From contig JAUIMM010000040.1 of NCBI GenBank assembly GCA_031769625.1, forward strand, positions 17,186,001-17,250,000: a stretch of 64,000 nt of DNA, written 5' to 3'. Every line of letters begins with the position of its first letter. Positions within the stretch are counted from its first letter, which is position 1. The notes beneath the pieces are model-generated. The model ran no database searches, was not told the origin of the DNA, and worked only from the letters and a program-made list of their open reading frames with translations. Below are positions 12,479-22,857 of the stretch, in pieces. The DNA is from Taudactylus pleione. Its lineage: Eukaryota > Chordata > Amphibia > Anura > Myobatrachidae. A program made the position numbers and the translations under genes.

Positions 12479-14111
12479 TTTTTTTCTCCAAATGATCAGT
12501 ATTGATGTAAAAAACTCTGTTTCAATCCCAAATAATCACAGTGCATTAACAGAATAAGGGCAGCAGGTCTAGGAAAAACAGTGAATAGCAATAAACTTTT
12601 AAACAATAAACCCTGAAACCTGCGCTCCTTCCGTTGCAAGAGTCCGAACTCAGGTTCACCACACCATATGATATCTGATACAAAAAATGAGTAAGGCCAT
12701 CAAGCGCTGGGTTCTATTCATGTACTCAAGAAAAAGACAAAAGTTCCTGGTTGATAAATGCTGAAACAGTGGTTCAAAATCTTTTGGACCTCTACTATAA
12801 TTCTCACCTTAAATAGGTGAAAGGCGTTCCTTGAAAGGTATCTTTTATCGACCTATGTCCTCAATCCTGACAGATCCCAATATTCACATGCATAAAAAAG
12901 GGGAAATCTCTCATAGTGTTTAAAAGTTTAAACAGACAATATTTATTGACATTTAACATAATTCCACAAGACAAAATTACTTCGTACCATAAAAGGCCTT
13001 CCGAGAAAGGCACACATGTAGAGAGTTAGTGGTGACTGAAAAGCACCCGGGTTTACCACTCATCTCCTCCACGTGAACCTCCACAGGAAAATTCTATGGT
13101 CTCAAAGTGGGCGCTCACTTCCTCCACCAACGCGTTTCGGACCCAAGTCCTTTGTCAAGGTGTGTAGGAAGTGTGTGCTGGTGGCCATATTTAAACCCCT
13201 GCAAGATCATGTGACTGTCCAATTAGATATACACATTTATTGTTCATAAGTACTTAATAGTACCCAGAATCATGATTTACCATAAACATTCAAGTTTATC
13301 CTTCATCCCTATATCCTTCCTCTATTATTCCCATGTTTCATACTCTTTTAAAATATTTTTTAAATATTATATGTCCTTAATAGGTCACTTAATAAGAAAC
13401 ACATGTGAGTCTAAAAAACCCGGACAAATGAGCCGGCATCCATACTCCAACGTCCATACTAAATTGCAGGATGTACTTCTAATCCATGACAGGGTTTACA
13501 ATCAACGATGGCCGCGTCTCCGTCTTCTAATCCAAGATGAGGTTTGAAACGCTGGCCGTATATCAATCCTTTCGGGCTATCTAACAACCAGAAGTTGAGT
13601 AGTGCGTCATATCCTCTTTGTTCAAAACGAGGCTTGAAACGCTACAGCCGTGTATGGAGCTTCCGGTCCGGATGTTTTGTCAGGAACTTTATTAGCGGTC
13701 AATAGAACATCTTTAGTTTGTTCATGCTGAACCGCGAAGGTCCCGGAAGTCCGCCATCTTTGATTTGGTAATTTTTTCCGTATATTATGGTATCCGATTT
13801 AACTCCTTCCGAGATACATAAAAAAATAAATCAATATATGAAACAATTAATAATAAATGAATAAATAGAAATACAAATTCATACATTTATGAAGTGAATG
13901 TTTATATGCATGGATCACTATGTGGAATCCACAAATTACAAAACATTATACCATGTATCAACAAAAAACAGTGTTGCTGTTACTTTTTATAACCTCACTA
14001 GGAAATAAAGTATGTGGCAAATATACACCATGCATAACTCACATAAATCTTCAAAATCCCTTTAGATATACCTTAACCATATTATTCTACATACAGGAAT
14101 AATCTTACAGT
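12479..14111 (-). repeat. Penelope inter-copy region: 5' leader of copy 1 and 3' pseudo-LTR of copy 2
   Basis: The leader upstream of copy 1 coding (12479-12670) runs without a break into a second pseudo-LTR copy (about 12671-14111). The two minus-strand copies therefore sit head to tail and share one pseudo-LTR. The same leader sequence precedes the plus-strand coding region at 17790-18000. Confidence 0.8.
13116..13173 (-). ncRNA. Hammerhead-like motif in pseudo-LTR, copy 2
   Basis: Same fold as at 8213 but with the longer GAAACGCGUU segment, which would give the very short helix III and UU cleavage site of a minimal type I hammerhead. Stem I is 8 bp here. The core box is again UUGACAA. Confidence 0.4.
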
Positions 14112-14350
14112 TCAAAGAAACCACTTTGTCTCAAAATCTACGTTGAGGCCTAATGGGACCAACGTGCGTAATTCAAAAATGGTTTTCATCTCCAATTGTG
14201 CTAATTCACCTTCCACATCATTATTCCTCCAATTGGGGGTAAGCACCTTAATACCATAAAAAAGATCTTAAATTACCAATATTACACTCATGTTCTTGTT
14301 TAAAAAGTTTTGAGACATTGTGTGTTTCTAAACCTCTCTTTATGTTTCTG
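14112..14350 (-). pseudogene. Penelope copy 2: C-terminal GIY-YIG part, outer piece
   Basis: Matches the C-terminus of the GIY-YIG domain of copy 1 (same final residues ending at the TGA at 14112-14114), with one indel in an A run near 14262. It is cut at 14350 by a hAT MITE and continues at 15952. Confidence 0.75.
14343..14350. repeat. 8-bp target-site duplication, left
   Basis: TGTTTCTG directly precedes the element at 14351 and is repeated at 15944-15951. Confidence 0.85.
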
Positions 14351-14426
14351 CAGGGCCGGATTAAGGCCTGTGGGGGCCTCTGGGCAACAAACATGTGGGG
14401 GCCCCTATCAATAAAAGTTGAAAATC

Positions 14427-14475
<49 letters not shown>

Positions 14476-14560
14476 AGTTCCATTAGGTCGGCACTCCCTT
14501 AGATAGAGTTAAAAGTACCCTGGTGCCAGCAACTCAAATTCCAATTAGCACATATCCATT

Positions 14561-14595
<35 letters not shown>

Positions 14596-14598
14596 AAC

Positions 14599-14800
14599 GC
14601 AGGGCGGCACTCCATAATAAACATATCCAAAAACAGAAGGTAGTTTTGCAACGTTTCAGCGCTTTATTCCACGCTTTCATCAATCATTAAAGACAAACCC
14701 GTTTGTCTTGTATGCTTGACGAAAGCGTGGAATTAAGCGCTGAAACGTTGCAAAACTACCTTCTGTTTTTGGATATGTTTATTACGGAGTGCCGTCCTGC
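14599..14800. mobile_element. Fold-back element with paired hammerhead-like motifs
   Basis: Two arms of about 80 bp (14599-14678 and 14721-14800) are near-perfect inverse complements. Each arm carries TTGAYGAAAGCG, a loop, then CGCTGAAACGTTGC, which resembles the pseudo-LTR hammerhead motif but with different stems. The spacer itself holds a GACAAAC/GTTTGTC hairpin. TA runs flank it on both sides. It may be a fragment of another Penelope-type pseudo-LTR in inverted form. Confidence 0.55.
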
Positions 14801-14908
14801 ATTCAATATGTTCAGTTTGCCCTTCTGTTAGAGGCCGACTGTGGAGGGCACCCGGCTCAGTTACCTGTGGAACCCGTGAGTGCCAGAGTGATGGCTATAT
14901 ATATATAA

Positions 14909-14939
<31 letters not shown>

Positions 14940-14984
14940 ATGCACACACACGCATATATATATTTTAACACACATAAAAACACT

Positions 14985-15610
14985 CCTACACTAAAAACAC
15001 ACAGACAGCCCCCTACTATACTACCAACTCCCAGACACACCCCTCCTACACTAAAAACACAGACATCCCCCTACTACACTAACAGCACCCAGACACCCTC
15101 TACTACACTACCAGCACCCAGACACCCCCTCCTGCACTAAAAACACCCAGACACCCCCCTACTACACTACCAGCACCCAGACACTCCCTACTACACTACC
15201 AGCACTCAGACACCCCCTCCTACACTAAATACACACAGACACCCCCCTACTACACTACTAGCACCCAGTCACCCCCTAGTACACTACCAGCACTCAGACA
15301 CCCCCCCTACTACACTACCAGCACCCAGTCACCCCCTAGTACACTACCAGCACCCAGTCACCCCCTAGTACACTACCAGCACTCAGACACCACCTCCTAC
15401 ACTAAAAACACAGACACCCCCCCACAACACTAAAAACACAGACACCCCCCAACTACACTAAAAACACACAGACACCCCCCTACTGCACTAAAAACACAGA
15501 CACCCCCCTAACTACACTAAAAATACACAGACACCCCCTACTGCACTAAAAACACAGACACCCCCCTAACTACACTAAAAACACACCCCTCCTACACTAC
15601 TAGCACCCAG
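14985..15610. repeat. C-rich minisatellite
   Basis: Many tandem, diverged units of the type ACACTAMMARCACMCAGACACCCCC, alternating forms with CTACCAGCACC and CTAAAAACAC. They make a strongly strand-biased C/A-rich tract without coding sense. Confidence 0.85.
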
Positions 15611-15951
15611 GCACCCCCCTACCTTCCAGCTGCAGTGTACTGCTTGTGCTCCCTCCATGGTGCTCACTGCGTCCACTGGCAGAGCAGAAGAAGCAGATCC
15701 CGGCCCCCGGCTGCCTTGTGTGTGGGCGGAGAAGAAAGGCAGGAGCAGAGGAGCCGATAAAGGAGGTAGCCCGGTCAGTTTGAAAAGGGGGCAGAGCAAA
15801 ATCAAGGGAGGGGCGGGGCCTAATTGCGAGCCTCGGCACCATAAAAAGAGTTTAAAAAATTGTTTATTATGGGGATGGGGGCCCCCTATGTGTGGGGGCC
15901 CCAGGATGACCGCCCCTGTCACCCTGCCCTTAATCTGGCCCTGTGTTTCTG

Positions 15952-16737
15952 CAGTGTTCACCTAATCTGGTTTTGAGCATTCTGCCTGTTCTCCCAACAT
16001 ATTGTTTATTACATGAACACTCCAGCAAATATATACAATTTTTGCTGTGGCATGTAATAAAGTCTTTTATGGTGTAATTTATGTTGGTGGTGGTCGATTT
16101 ATACTCAGTAATTTTACTAAAAGAGCTTTTACATTGTTTGCACATTATACACGAACCACACCGAAAGAAACCTTTTCAACGTATCTGTTTTTTACCCTCT
16201 GGTTTGGTTACTACACTCCTAACCAACTGAGCTTTTAAATTTTGGGCTTTACGATATACAAATTGTGGCCTTTCACTTATAAAACTGTGTAAAACAGGAT
16301 CATGATTTAAAATTTCCCAATGTTTACAAATGATGTTTTCAACCTTCTTATGTTGTCCATGGTATCGTGTGATAAATGCTAATTTTCTATCTGAGTTTTC
16401 TAATGTGCATTTAGTTCTTTCTTTTAAAATACTATCTCGATCCAAAGTTCCCACCAAGGATCTAACATCTTCTACCTCAATCTCCCTATACCCTTTCAAA
16501 ATAAATTGAGATTTCAAAAGGTTCGATTGAATGTGGTAGTCTTCTATCTTTGTGCAATTTCTTCTCACTCGATGAAATTGACCCTTTGGAATACCACCCA
16601 ACCAATTCTTATGATGATTACTGGCATTGGCAATGTAGGAATTACAGTCGGTGGGTTTCATTTAATTCTTTGTTTCAATGCTATTATTTTCTATAAAAAC
16701 TGTAAGATCTAAAAAGTGTACCTCTTGTTCACTAAAG
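15952..16737 (-). pseudogene. Penelope copy 2: RT C-terminal and linker part (5'-truncated)
   Basis: Continues copy 2 beyond the MITE: the Cys motif region at about 16145-15952 and the region between RT and GIY-YIG at 16661-16176, closely matching copy 1. The copy ends abruptly near 16737, just after the segment matching 10230 in copy 1, so the catalytic RT motifs and the N-terminal region are missing. The break point joins directly to the inverted pseudo-LTR of the plus-strand copy. Confidence 0.8.
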
Positions 16738-18014
16738 ATGCTCTATTGACCGCTAATAAAGTTCCTGACAAAACATCCGGACCGGAAGCTCCATACACGG
16801 CTGTAGCGTTTCAAGCCTTGTTTTGAACAAAGAGGATATGACGCACTACTCAACTTCCGGTTGTTAGATAGCCCGAAAGGATTGATATACGGCCAGTGTT
16901 TCAAACCTCGTCTTGGATTAGAAGACGGAGACGCGGCCATCGTTGATGGTAAACAGTGTTATGGATTAGAAGTACATCCTGCAATTTAGTATGGACGTTG
17001 GAGTATGGATACCGGCTCATTTGTCTGGGTTTTTTAGACTCACATGTGTTTCTTATTAAGTGACCTATTAAGGACATATAATATTTTAAAAATATTTTAA
17101 AAGAGTATGAAACATGGGAATAATAGAGGAAGGATATAGGGATGAAGGATGAATGTTTATGGTAAATCGTGATTCTGGGTACTATTAAGTACTTATGAAC
17201 AATAAATGTGTATATCTAATTGGACAGTCACATGATCTTGCAGGGGTTTAAATATGGCCACCAGTACACACTTCCTACACACCTTGACAAAGGACTTGAG
17301 TCCGAAACACGTTGGTGGTGGAAGTGTGCGCCCAGTTTGAGACCATAGAATTTTCCTGTGGAGGTTCACATGGAGGAGATGAGGGGTAAACCCGGGTGCT
17401 TTTCAGTCACCACTAACTCTCTACATGTGTGCCTTTCTCGGAAGGCCTTTTGTGGTACGAAGTAATTTTGTCTTGTGGATTTATGTTAAATGTCAATAAA
17501 TATTGTCTGTTTAAACTTTTAAACACTATGAGAGATTTCCCCTTTTTTATGCATGTGAATATTGGGATCTGTCATCCATGACTATAAAATCAGGATTGAG
17601 GACATAGGTCGATAAAAGATACCTTTCAAGGAACGCCTTTCACCTATTTAAGGTGAGAATTATAGTAGAGGTCCAAAAGATTCTGAACCACTGTTTCAGC
17701 ATTTATCAACCAAGAACTTTTATCTTTTTCTTGAGTACATGAATAGAACCCAGCGCTTGATGGCCTTACTCATTTTTTGTATCGGATATCATAAGGTGTG
17801 GTGAACCTGAGTTTGGACTCTTGCGACGGAAGGAGCGCAGGTTCCAGGGTCTATTGTTTAAAAGTTTATTGCTATTCACTGTTTTTCCTAGACCTGCTGC
17901 CCTTATTCTGTTAATGCACTGTGATTATTTGGGATTGAAATAGAGTTTTTTACATCAATACTGATCATTTGGAGAAAAAAACATGTTTAACCATAGAAAA
18001 GAAGGCAACTATAT
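16738..18014 (+). repeat. Penelope copy 3: 5' pseudo-LTR and leader
   Basis: Matches the downstream region at about 21706-22839 in direct orientation, making the pseudo-LTR pair of the plus-strand copy. It is truncated at its left end by the inversion junction. From about 17875 it runs into the leader found only upstream of the coding regions. Confidence 0.8.
17267..17328 (+). ncRNA. Hammerhead-like motif in pseudo-LTR, copy 3 (5')
   Basis: CACACTTCC pairs with GGAAGTGTG as stem I. Between them lie UUGACAA, stem II (GGAC/GUCC) and GAAACACGUU. Same unusual core box as the other copies. Confidence 0.4.
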
Positions 18015-21000
18015 ATGGAGGATGTGTTCAATATGACTAACAATGAGGATTCTATTGAGGATGTAAATGTGGAAAATGCTATGTATATTTTGGAGAAATT
18101 ATTTCTGAAGGAGAGCAAAACTTGGTGGGAGATGGTATCCCTTGAAAAATATTTAACTGAAGGAATGATCCCAAGGGGACTTAGATTAGACAAACTACCC
18201 TCATTTGATACAGGTACACAGGAATTTAAAAATGCATGGCTTAGAAGAAGAGATTGAAACATATCAAACCTTAATTAAACCTTATGCAGACTCAAAAGAT
18301 TTTAAGGAGTTAGAATCAGAAATTAGTCGTAAAGTAGAAAAAAATGAGAAGGAGATTAGAAGTAAAAAACAGAGGAAATATGCTAGGGATCAAAAGGATT
18401 ATAAGGAAGGTACACAACACCATATAACCAGAAAAGAGCAAAGATTCCAGCAAAGGGACCAATTACTGAGGAAAGATCAATATGATTACAGACATTTTAA
18501 TAAACCCTATAGATCTAGTACCAATCTCTACAACCATACTCCAACTTCAGAGTATCGAAACACTCCCAGGCAATATGCATATAAAAATCCAAAACACAAG
18601 TTTCTAGGAGAATTTCCAGTAGAGGATGTAGAAAATCAGTTTATATGGAAAAGAATGGATAGAGCACAGTCAGATATCCACCAAAGAGGTCAAAAAAGGT
18701 GGGACAGAGACTATGGATGGAGAGATAGAGAAAAAGAGGAAAAGGGATTTTTTCAACGTAGGGAAGAACTTCAGGCCCCTGAGGATTCCCTGGCTAGAAC
18801 GAATCCACAATCCCCTAAAAGAGAAGAACGTTTTTTAGGGAAAGTTCCGAACAAAATGAGACCCCCAGACCTAAGAAACAACAACAACAAAAAAAGAGGG
18901 GTAAGAGAGGAGGGACTTTGAAACAGTATAATAGCAAAAGAAGAAAAGCTCAGAAAAATAAAAACCAAATTCAAAAAAGTCCCACTAATATAGAAGAAAG
19001 TACTAACAATGGTGAACCCTTTAAAGAGGAAGGGAAAACGAAAATTTATAATTTGAGTAAACACAAATTGAGCATTCATGAACAAGAAGTGTTGGAAAAG
19101 GGGCTTAAATTCGCCCCAAGTAGTCGGGTGGATCAATTTGAAATCTTTTTAGATCTACGAAGATTCATCCGCAAATTAACACTTAAAAAGTTTTTTGCTG
19201 ATGTGGAAAAGGAAGATATTAAGGATGATAATATAATGTCCCCAGTAGGATCTGTATCCGTTTTCAAAAGGAAATCTACATTCAATCCGATTCACAAAAA
19301 AGGATGCTTTATTGACACCTTTGAAAGGTTGGTACTAGACGATCTGGATCGTTTGGAGATTAGAAACAATAAGAAAAATAATTTAACGAAAGAGCAACGC
19401 TTAGCAATAAAATCCTTAAAAAACAATAAAGAAATAGTACTAAAGCCGGCAGACAAAGGAGGTGGTGTGGTCATCTTGGATTTAAATGATTATAATGCCG
19501 AAATCATAAGACAACTCAGTGATATAACCACACACAAAAAATTAAAGGGAAACCCTTCAATTAGGATAGAAAAGGATTTGGATAAACTATTAACATTGTA
19601 TACTAATAAAGGGATCTTTAATGAGAAAGAAAAACTATATATGAAGTTAGAGAAGCCAACTATTCCCGTCTTGTATAGTTTACCAAAAATACACAAAAAT
19701 GCAATAAATCCGCCGGGATGTCCTATCGTAGCCGGTACAAATTCCATTACTTCAAACCTTTCACACTTTTTGGATCATTTATTACAGCCGATAGTGAGCA
19801 AAACAAGATCATTTTTAAAGGACACCATTTCCGTTCTGCAACATCTTTCTTCATTAAAATGGGAACCAGGCAACTGGTTAGTTAATGCAGACGTAACATC
19901 GTTATACACCATCATTCAACACTCAGAGGGTGTCAGTGGTATAAAGTATTTCTTAGATAAAGAGGAAATGTCCGATGACCTTAAGAATTTTATTGTAGAT
20001 GGAGTCTTGTTTATTTTACAAAATAATTTTTTCTGGTTTTTGGACACATTTTATCTGCAACTTAAGGGGACTGCGATGGGCACCAGGCTGGCCCCAAGTT
20101 AAGCCAATTTGTTCATGGCACATTGGGAGGATTTGGCGGTTTGGAGTGGACATGACTTTAGGGACAGCCTGATGTCCTGGATTCGTTACATCGATGATGT
20201 TTTATTTGTGTGGAGAGGCGATAGAGCGTCTTTAAATATGTTCTGTGAACATCTTAACAAGAATTCTAAAGGCTTTAATCTCACATTTAATATAAGTGAA
20301 CAAGAGGTACACTTTTTAGATCTTACAGTTTTTATAGAAAATAATACCATTGAAACAAAGAATTACATGAAACCCACCGACTGTAATTCCTTCATTGACC
20401 ATGCCAGTAATCATCATAAGAATTGGTTGGGTGGTATTCCAAAGGGTCAATTTCATCGAGTGAGAAGAAATTGCACAAAGATAGAAGACTACCACATTCA
20501 ATCGAACCTTTTGAAATCTCAATTTATTTTGAAAGGGTATAGGGAGATTGAGGTAGAAGATGTTAGATCCTTGGTGGAACTTTGGATCGAGATAGTATTT
20601 TAAAAGAAAGAACTAAATGCACATTAGAAAACTCAAATAGAAAATTAGCATTTATCACACGATACCATGGACAACATAAGAAGGTTGAAAACATCATTTG
20701 TAAACATTGGGAAATTTTAAATCATGATCCTGTTTTACAGTTTTATAGGTGAAAGGCCACAATTTGTATATTGTAAAGCCCAAAATTTAAAAGATCAGTT
20801 GGTTAGGAGTAACCAAACCAGAGGGTAAAAAACAGATACGTTCAAAAGGTTTCTTTCGGTGTGGTTCGTGTATAATGTGCAAACAATGTAAAAGCTCTTT
20901 TAGTAAAATTACTGAGTATAAATCGACCACCACCAACATAAATTACACCATAAAAGACTTTATTACATGCCACAGCAAAAATTGTATATATTTGCTGGTG

Positions 21001-21306
21001 TGTTCATGTAATAAACAATATGTTAGGAGAACAGGCAGAATGCTCAAAACCAGATTAGGTGAACACTGCAGAAACATAAAGAGAGGTTTAGAAACACACA
21101 ATGTCTCAAAACATTTTAAACAAGAACATGAGTGTAATATTGGTAATTTGAGATCTTTTTTTGGTATTAAGGTGCTTACCCCCAATTGGAGGAATAATGA
21201 TGTGGAAGGTGAATTAGCACAATTGGAGATGAAAACCATTTTTGAATTATGCACGTTTGTCCCATTAGGCCTCAACGTAGATTTTGAGACAAAGTGGTTT
21301 CTTTGA
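18015..21306 (+). pseudogene. Penelope-like retroelement protein, copy 3 (best-preserved RT)
   Basis: Plus-strand coding body. The basic N-terminal region spans 18015-18921 in two frames because about 70 bp present in copy 1 are missing near 18240. The RT spans about 18918-20603: KPADKGGGVVILD, LPKIHK, a motif A stretch DVTSLYT, KGTAMGTRLAPS and an intact catalytic YIDD near 20190. The GIY-YIG part (20875-21306) keeps the Cys motif and RLGEH, but YVGRT reads YVRRT. Lesions: a TAA at 20100-20102 replaces a Tyr codon of copy 1, and deletions near 20575, 20740 and 20805 shift the frame. No ATG opens the RT frame, so the intact ancestor probably read through from the N-terminal region. Confidence 0.85.
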
Positions 21307-22842
21307 ACTATAAGATTATTCCTGTATGTAGAATGATATGGTTAAGGTATATCTAAAGGGATTTGGAAGATTTATGTGAGTTATGCATGGTGTATATTTG
21401 CCACATACTTTTTATAACCTCACTAGGAAATAAAGTAACAGCAAAACTGTTTTTTGTTGATACATGGTATAATGTTTTGTAATTTGCGGATTCCACATAG
21501 TGATCCATGCATATAAACATTCACCTCATAAATGTATGAATTTGTATTTCTATTTATTAATTTATTATTAATTGTTTCATATATTGATTTATTTTTTTAT
21601 GTATCTCGGATGGAGTTAAAACGGATACCATAATATACGGAAAAAATTCCCGAATCAAAAATGGCGGACTTCCGGGACCTTCGCGGTTCAGCATGAACAA
21701 ACTAAAGATGATATATTGATCGCTGATAAAGTTCCTGACAAAACATCTGGACCGGAAGCTCCATACACGGCTGTAGCGTTTCAAGCCTCGTTTTGAACAA
21801 AGAGGATATGACGCACTACTCAACTTCCGGTTGTTAGATAGCCCGAAAGGATTGATATACGGCCAGCATTTCAAACCTCATCTTGGATTAGAAGACGGAG
21901 ACGCGGCCATCGTTGATTGTAAACAGTGTTATGGATTAGAAGTACATCCTGCAATTTAGTATGGACGTTGGAGTATGGATACCGGCTCATTTGTCCGGGT
22001 TTTTTAGACTCACATGTGTTTCTTATTAAGTGACCTATTAAGGACATATAATATTTTAAAAATATTTTAAAAGAGTATGAAACATGGGAATAATAGAGGA
22101 AGGATATAGGGATGAAGGATAAACTTGAATGTTTATGGTAAATCGTGATTCTGGGTACTATAAAGTACTTATGAACAATAAATGTGTATATCTAATTGGA
22201 CAGTCACATGATCTTGCAGGGGTTTAAATATGGCCACCAGCACACACTTCCTACACACCTCGACAAAGGACTTGGGTCCGAAACGTTGGTGGAGGAAGTG
22301 TGCGCCCAGTTTGAGACCATAGAATTTTCCTGTGGAGGTTCACGTGGAGGAGATGAGTGGTAAACCCAGGTGCTTTTCAGTCACCACTAACTCTCTACAT
22401 GTGTGCCTTTCTCGGAAGGCCTTTTATGGTATGAAGTACTTTTGTCTTGTGGATTTATGTTAAATGTCAATAAATATTGTCTGTTTAAACTTTTAAACAC
22501 TATGAGAGATTTCCTCTTTTTTATGCATGTGAATATTGGGATCTGTCATCCATGACTATAAAATCAGGATTGAGGACATAGGTCGATAAAAGATACCTTT
22601 CAAGGAATGCCTTTCACCTATTTAAGGTGAGAATTATAGTAGAGGTCCAAAAGATTTTGAACCACTGTTTCAGCATTTATCAACCAAGAACTTTTGTCTT
22701 TTTCTTGAGTACATGAATAGAACCCAGCGCTTGATGGCCTTACTCATTTTTTGTATTGGATATCATATGGTGTGGTGAACCTGAGTTCGGACTCTTGCGA
22801 CAGAAGGAGCGCAGGTTTCAGGGTCTATTGTTTAAAAGTGTA
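21307..22842 (+). repeat. Penelope copy 3: 3' UTR and 3' pseudo-LTR
   Basis: Non-coding 3' end of the plus-strand copy, inverse to 7758-9211. It ends with CTATTGTTTAAAAGTG directly before the right 15-bp target duplication. Confidence 0.8.
22243..22302 (+). ncRNA. Hammerhead-like motif in pseudo-LTR, copy 3 (3')
   Basis: A 10-bp stem I (CACACTTCCT with AGGAAGTGTG) encloses a box reading UCGACAA, stem II and GAAACGUU. It is the most altered of the four pseudo-LTR copies. Confidence 0.4.
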
Positions 22843-22857
22843 TACCTACACAAATAT
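22843..22857. repeat. 15-bp target-site duplication, right copy
   Basis: Exact repeat of 7743-7757 (TACCTACACAAATAT). Confidence 0.9.

Larger units (their letters stand above)
14351..15943. mobile_element. hAT-type MITE with 8-bp target duplication, nested in Penelope copy 2
   Basis: A 1,593-bp non-autonomous element. The left terminus CAGGGCCGGATTAAGG and the right terminus CCTTAATCTGGCCCTG are inverse complements with one mismatch. An 8-bp duplication, TGTTTCTG, flanks it, as hAT transposases produce. It encodes no transposase. Inside are several TA microsatellites, a fold-back at 14599-14800 and a C-rich minisatellite from about 14985 to 15610. The 128-residue open frame at 15575-15961 runs across the MITE end and is not a gene. 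Confidence 0.85.
7758..22842. mobile_element. Composite Penelope-like retroelement insertion (15,085 bp)
   Basis: One insertion made of three copies of a single Penelope-like family. From left to right: a minus-strand 3' region (7758-9211); a minus-strand coding body (9212 to about 12478); a shared inter-copy region that acts as 5' end of the first and 3' end of the second copy (to 14111); a 5'-truncated minus-strand body (14112-16737, itself carrying a hAT MITE); then, after an inversion junction near 16737, a plus-strand copy (16737-22842). Exact 15-bp duplications of target sequence flank it. Tandem and inverted copies with pseudo-LTRs are known for Penelope-like elements. Internal regions are closely alike, which suggests fairly recent activity. 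Confidence 0.85.

Noticed and set aside
14985..15610. CRISPR-like or regularly spaced array
   Set aside because: Units abut with no unique spacers and drift in length; it is a eukaryotic minisatellite inside a MITE.
15575..15965. 128-residue and 102-residue frames on opposite strands
   Set aside because: They run across the right end of a hAT MITE into Penelope sequence, so they cannot be real genes.
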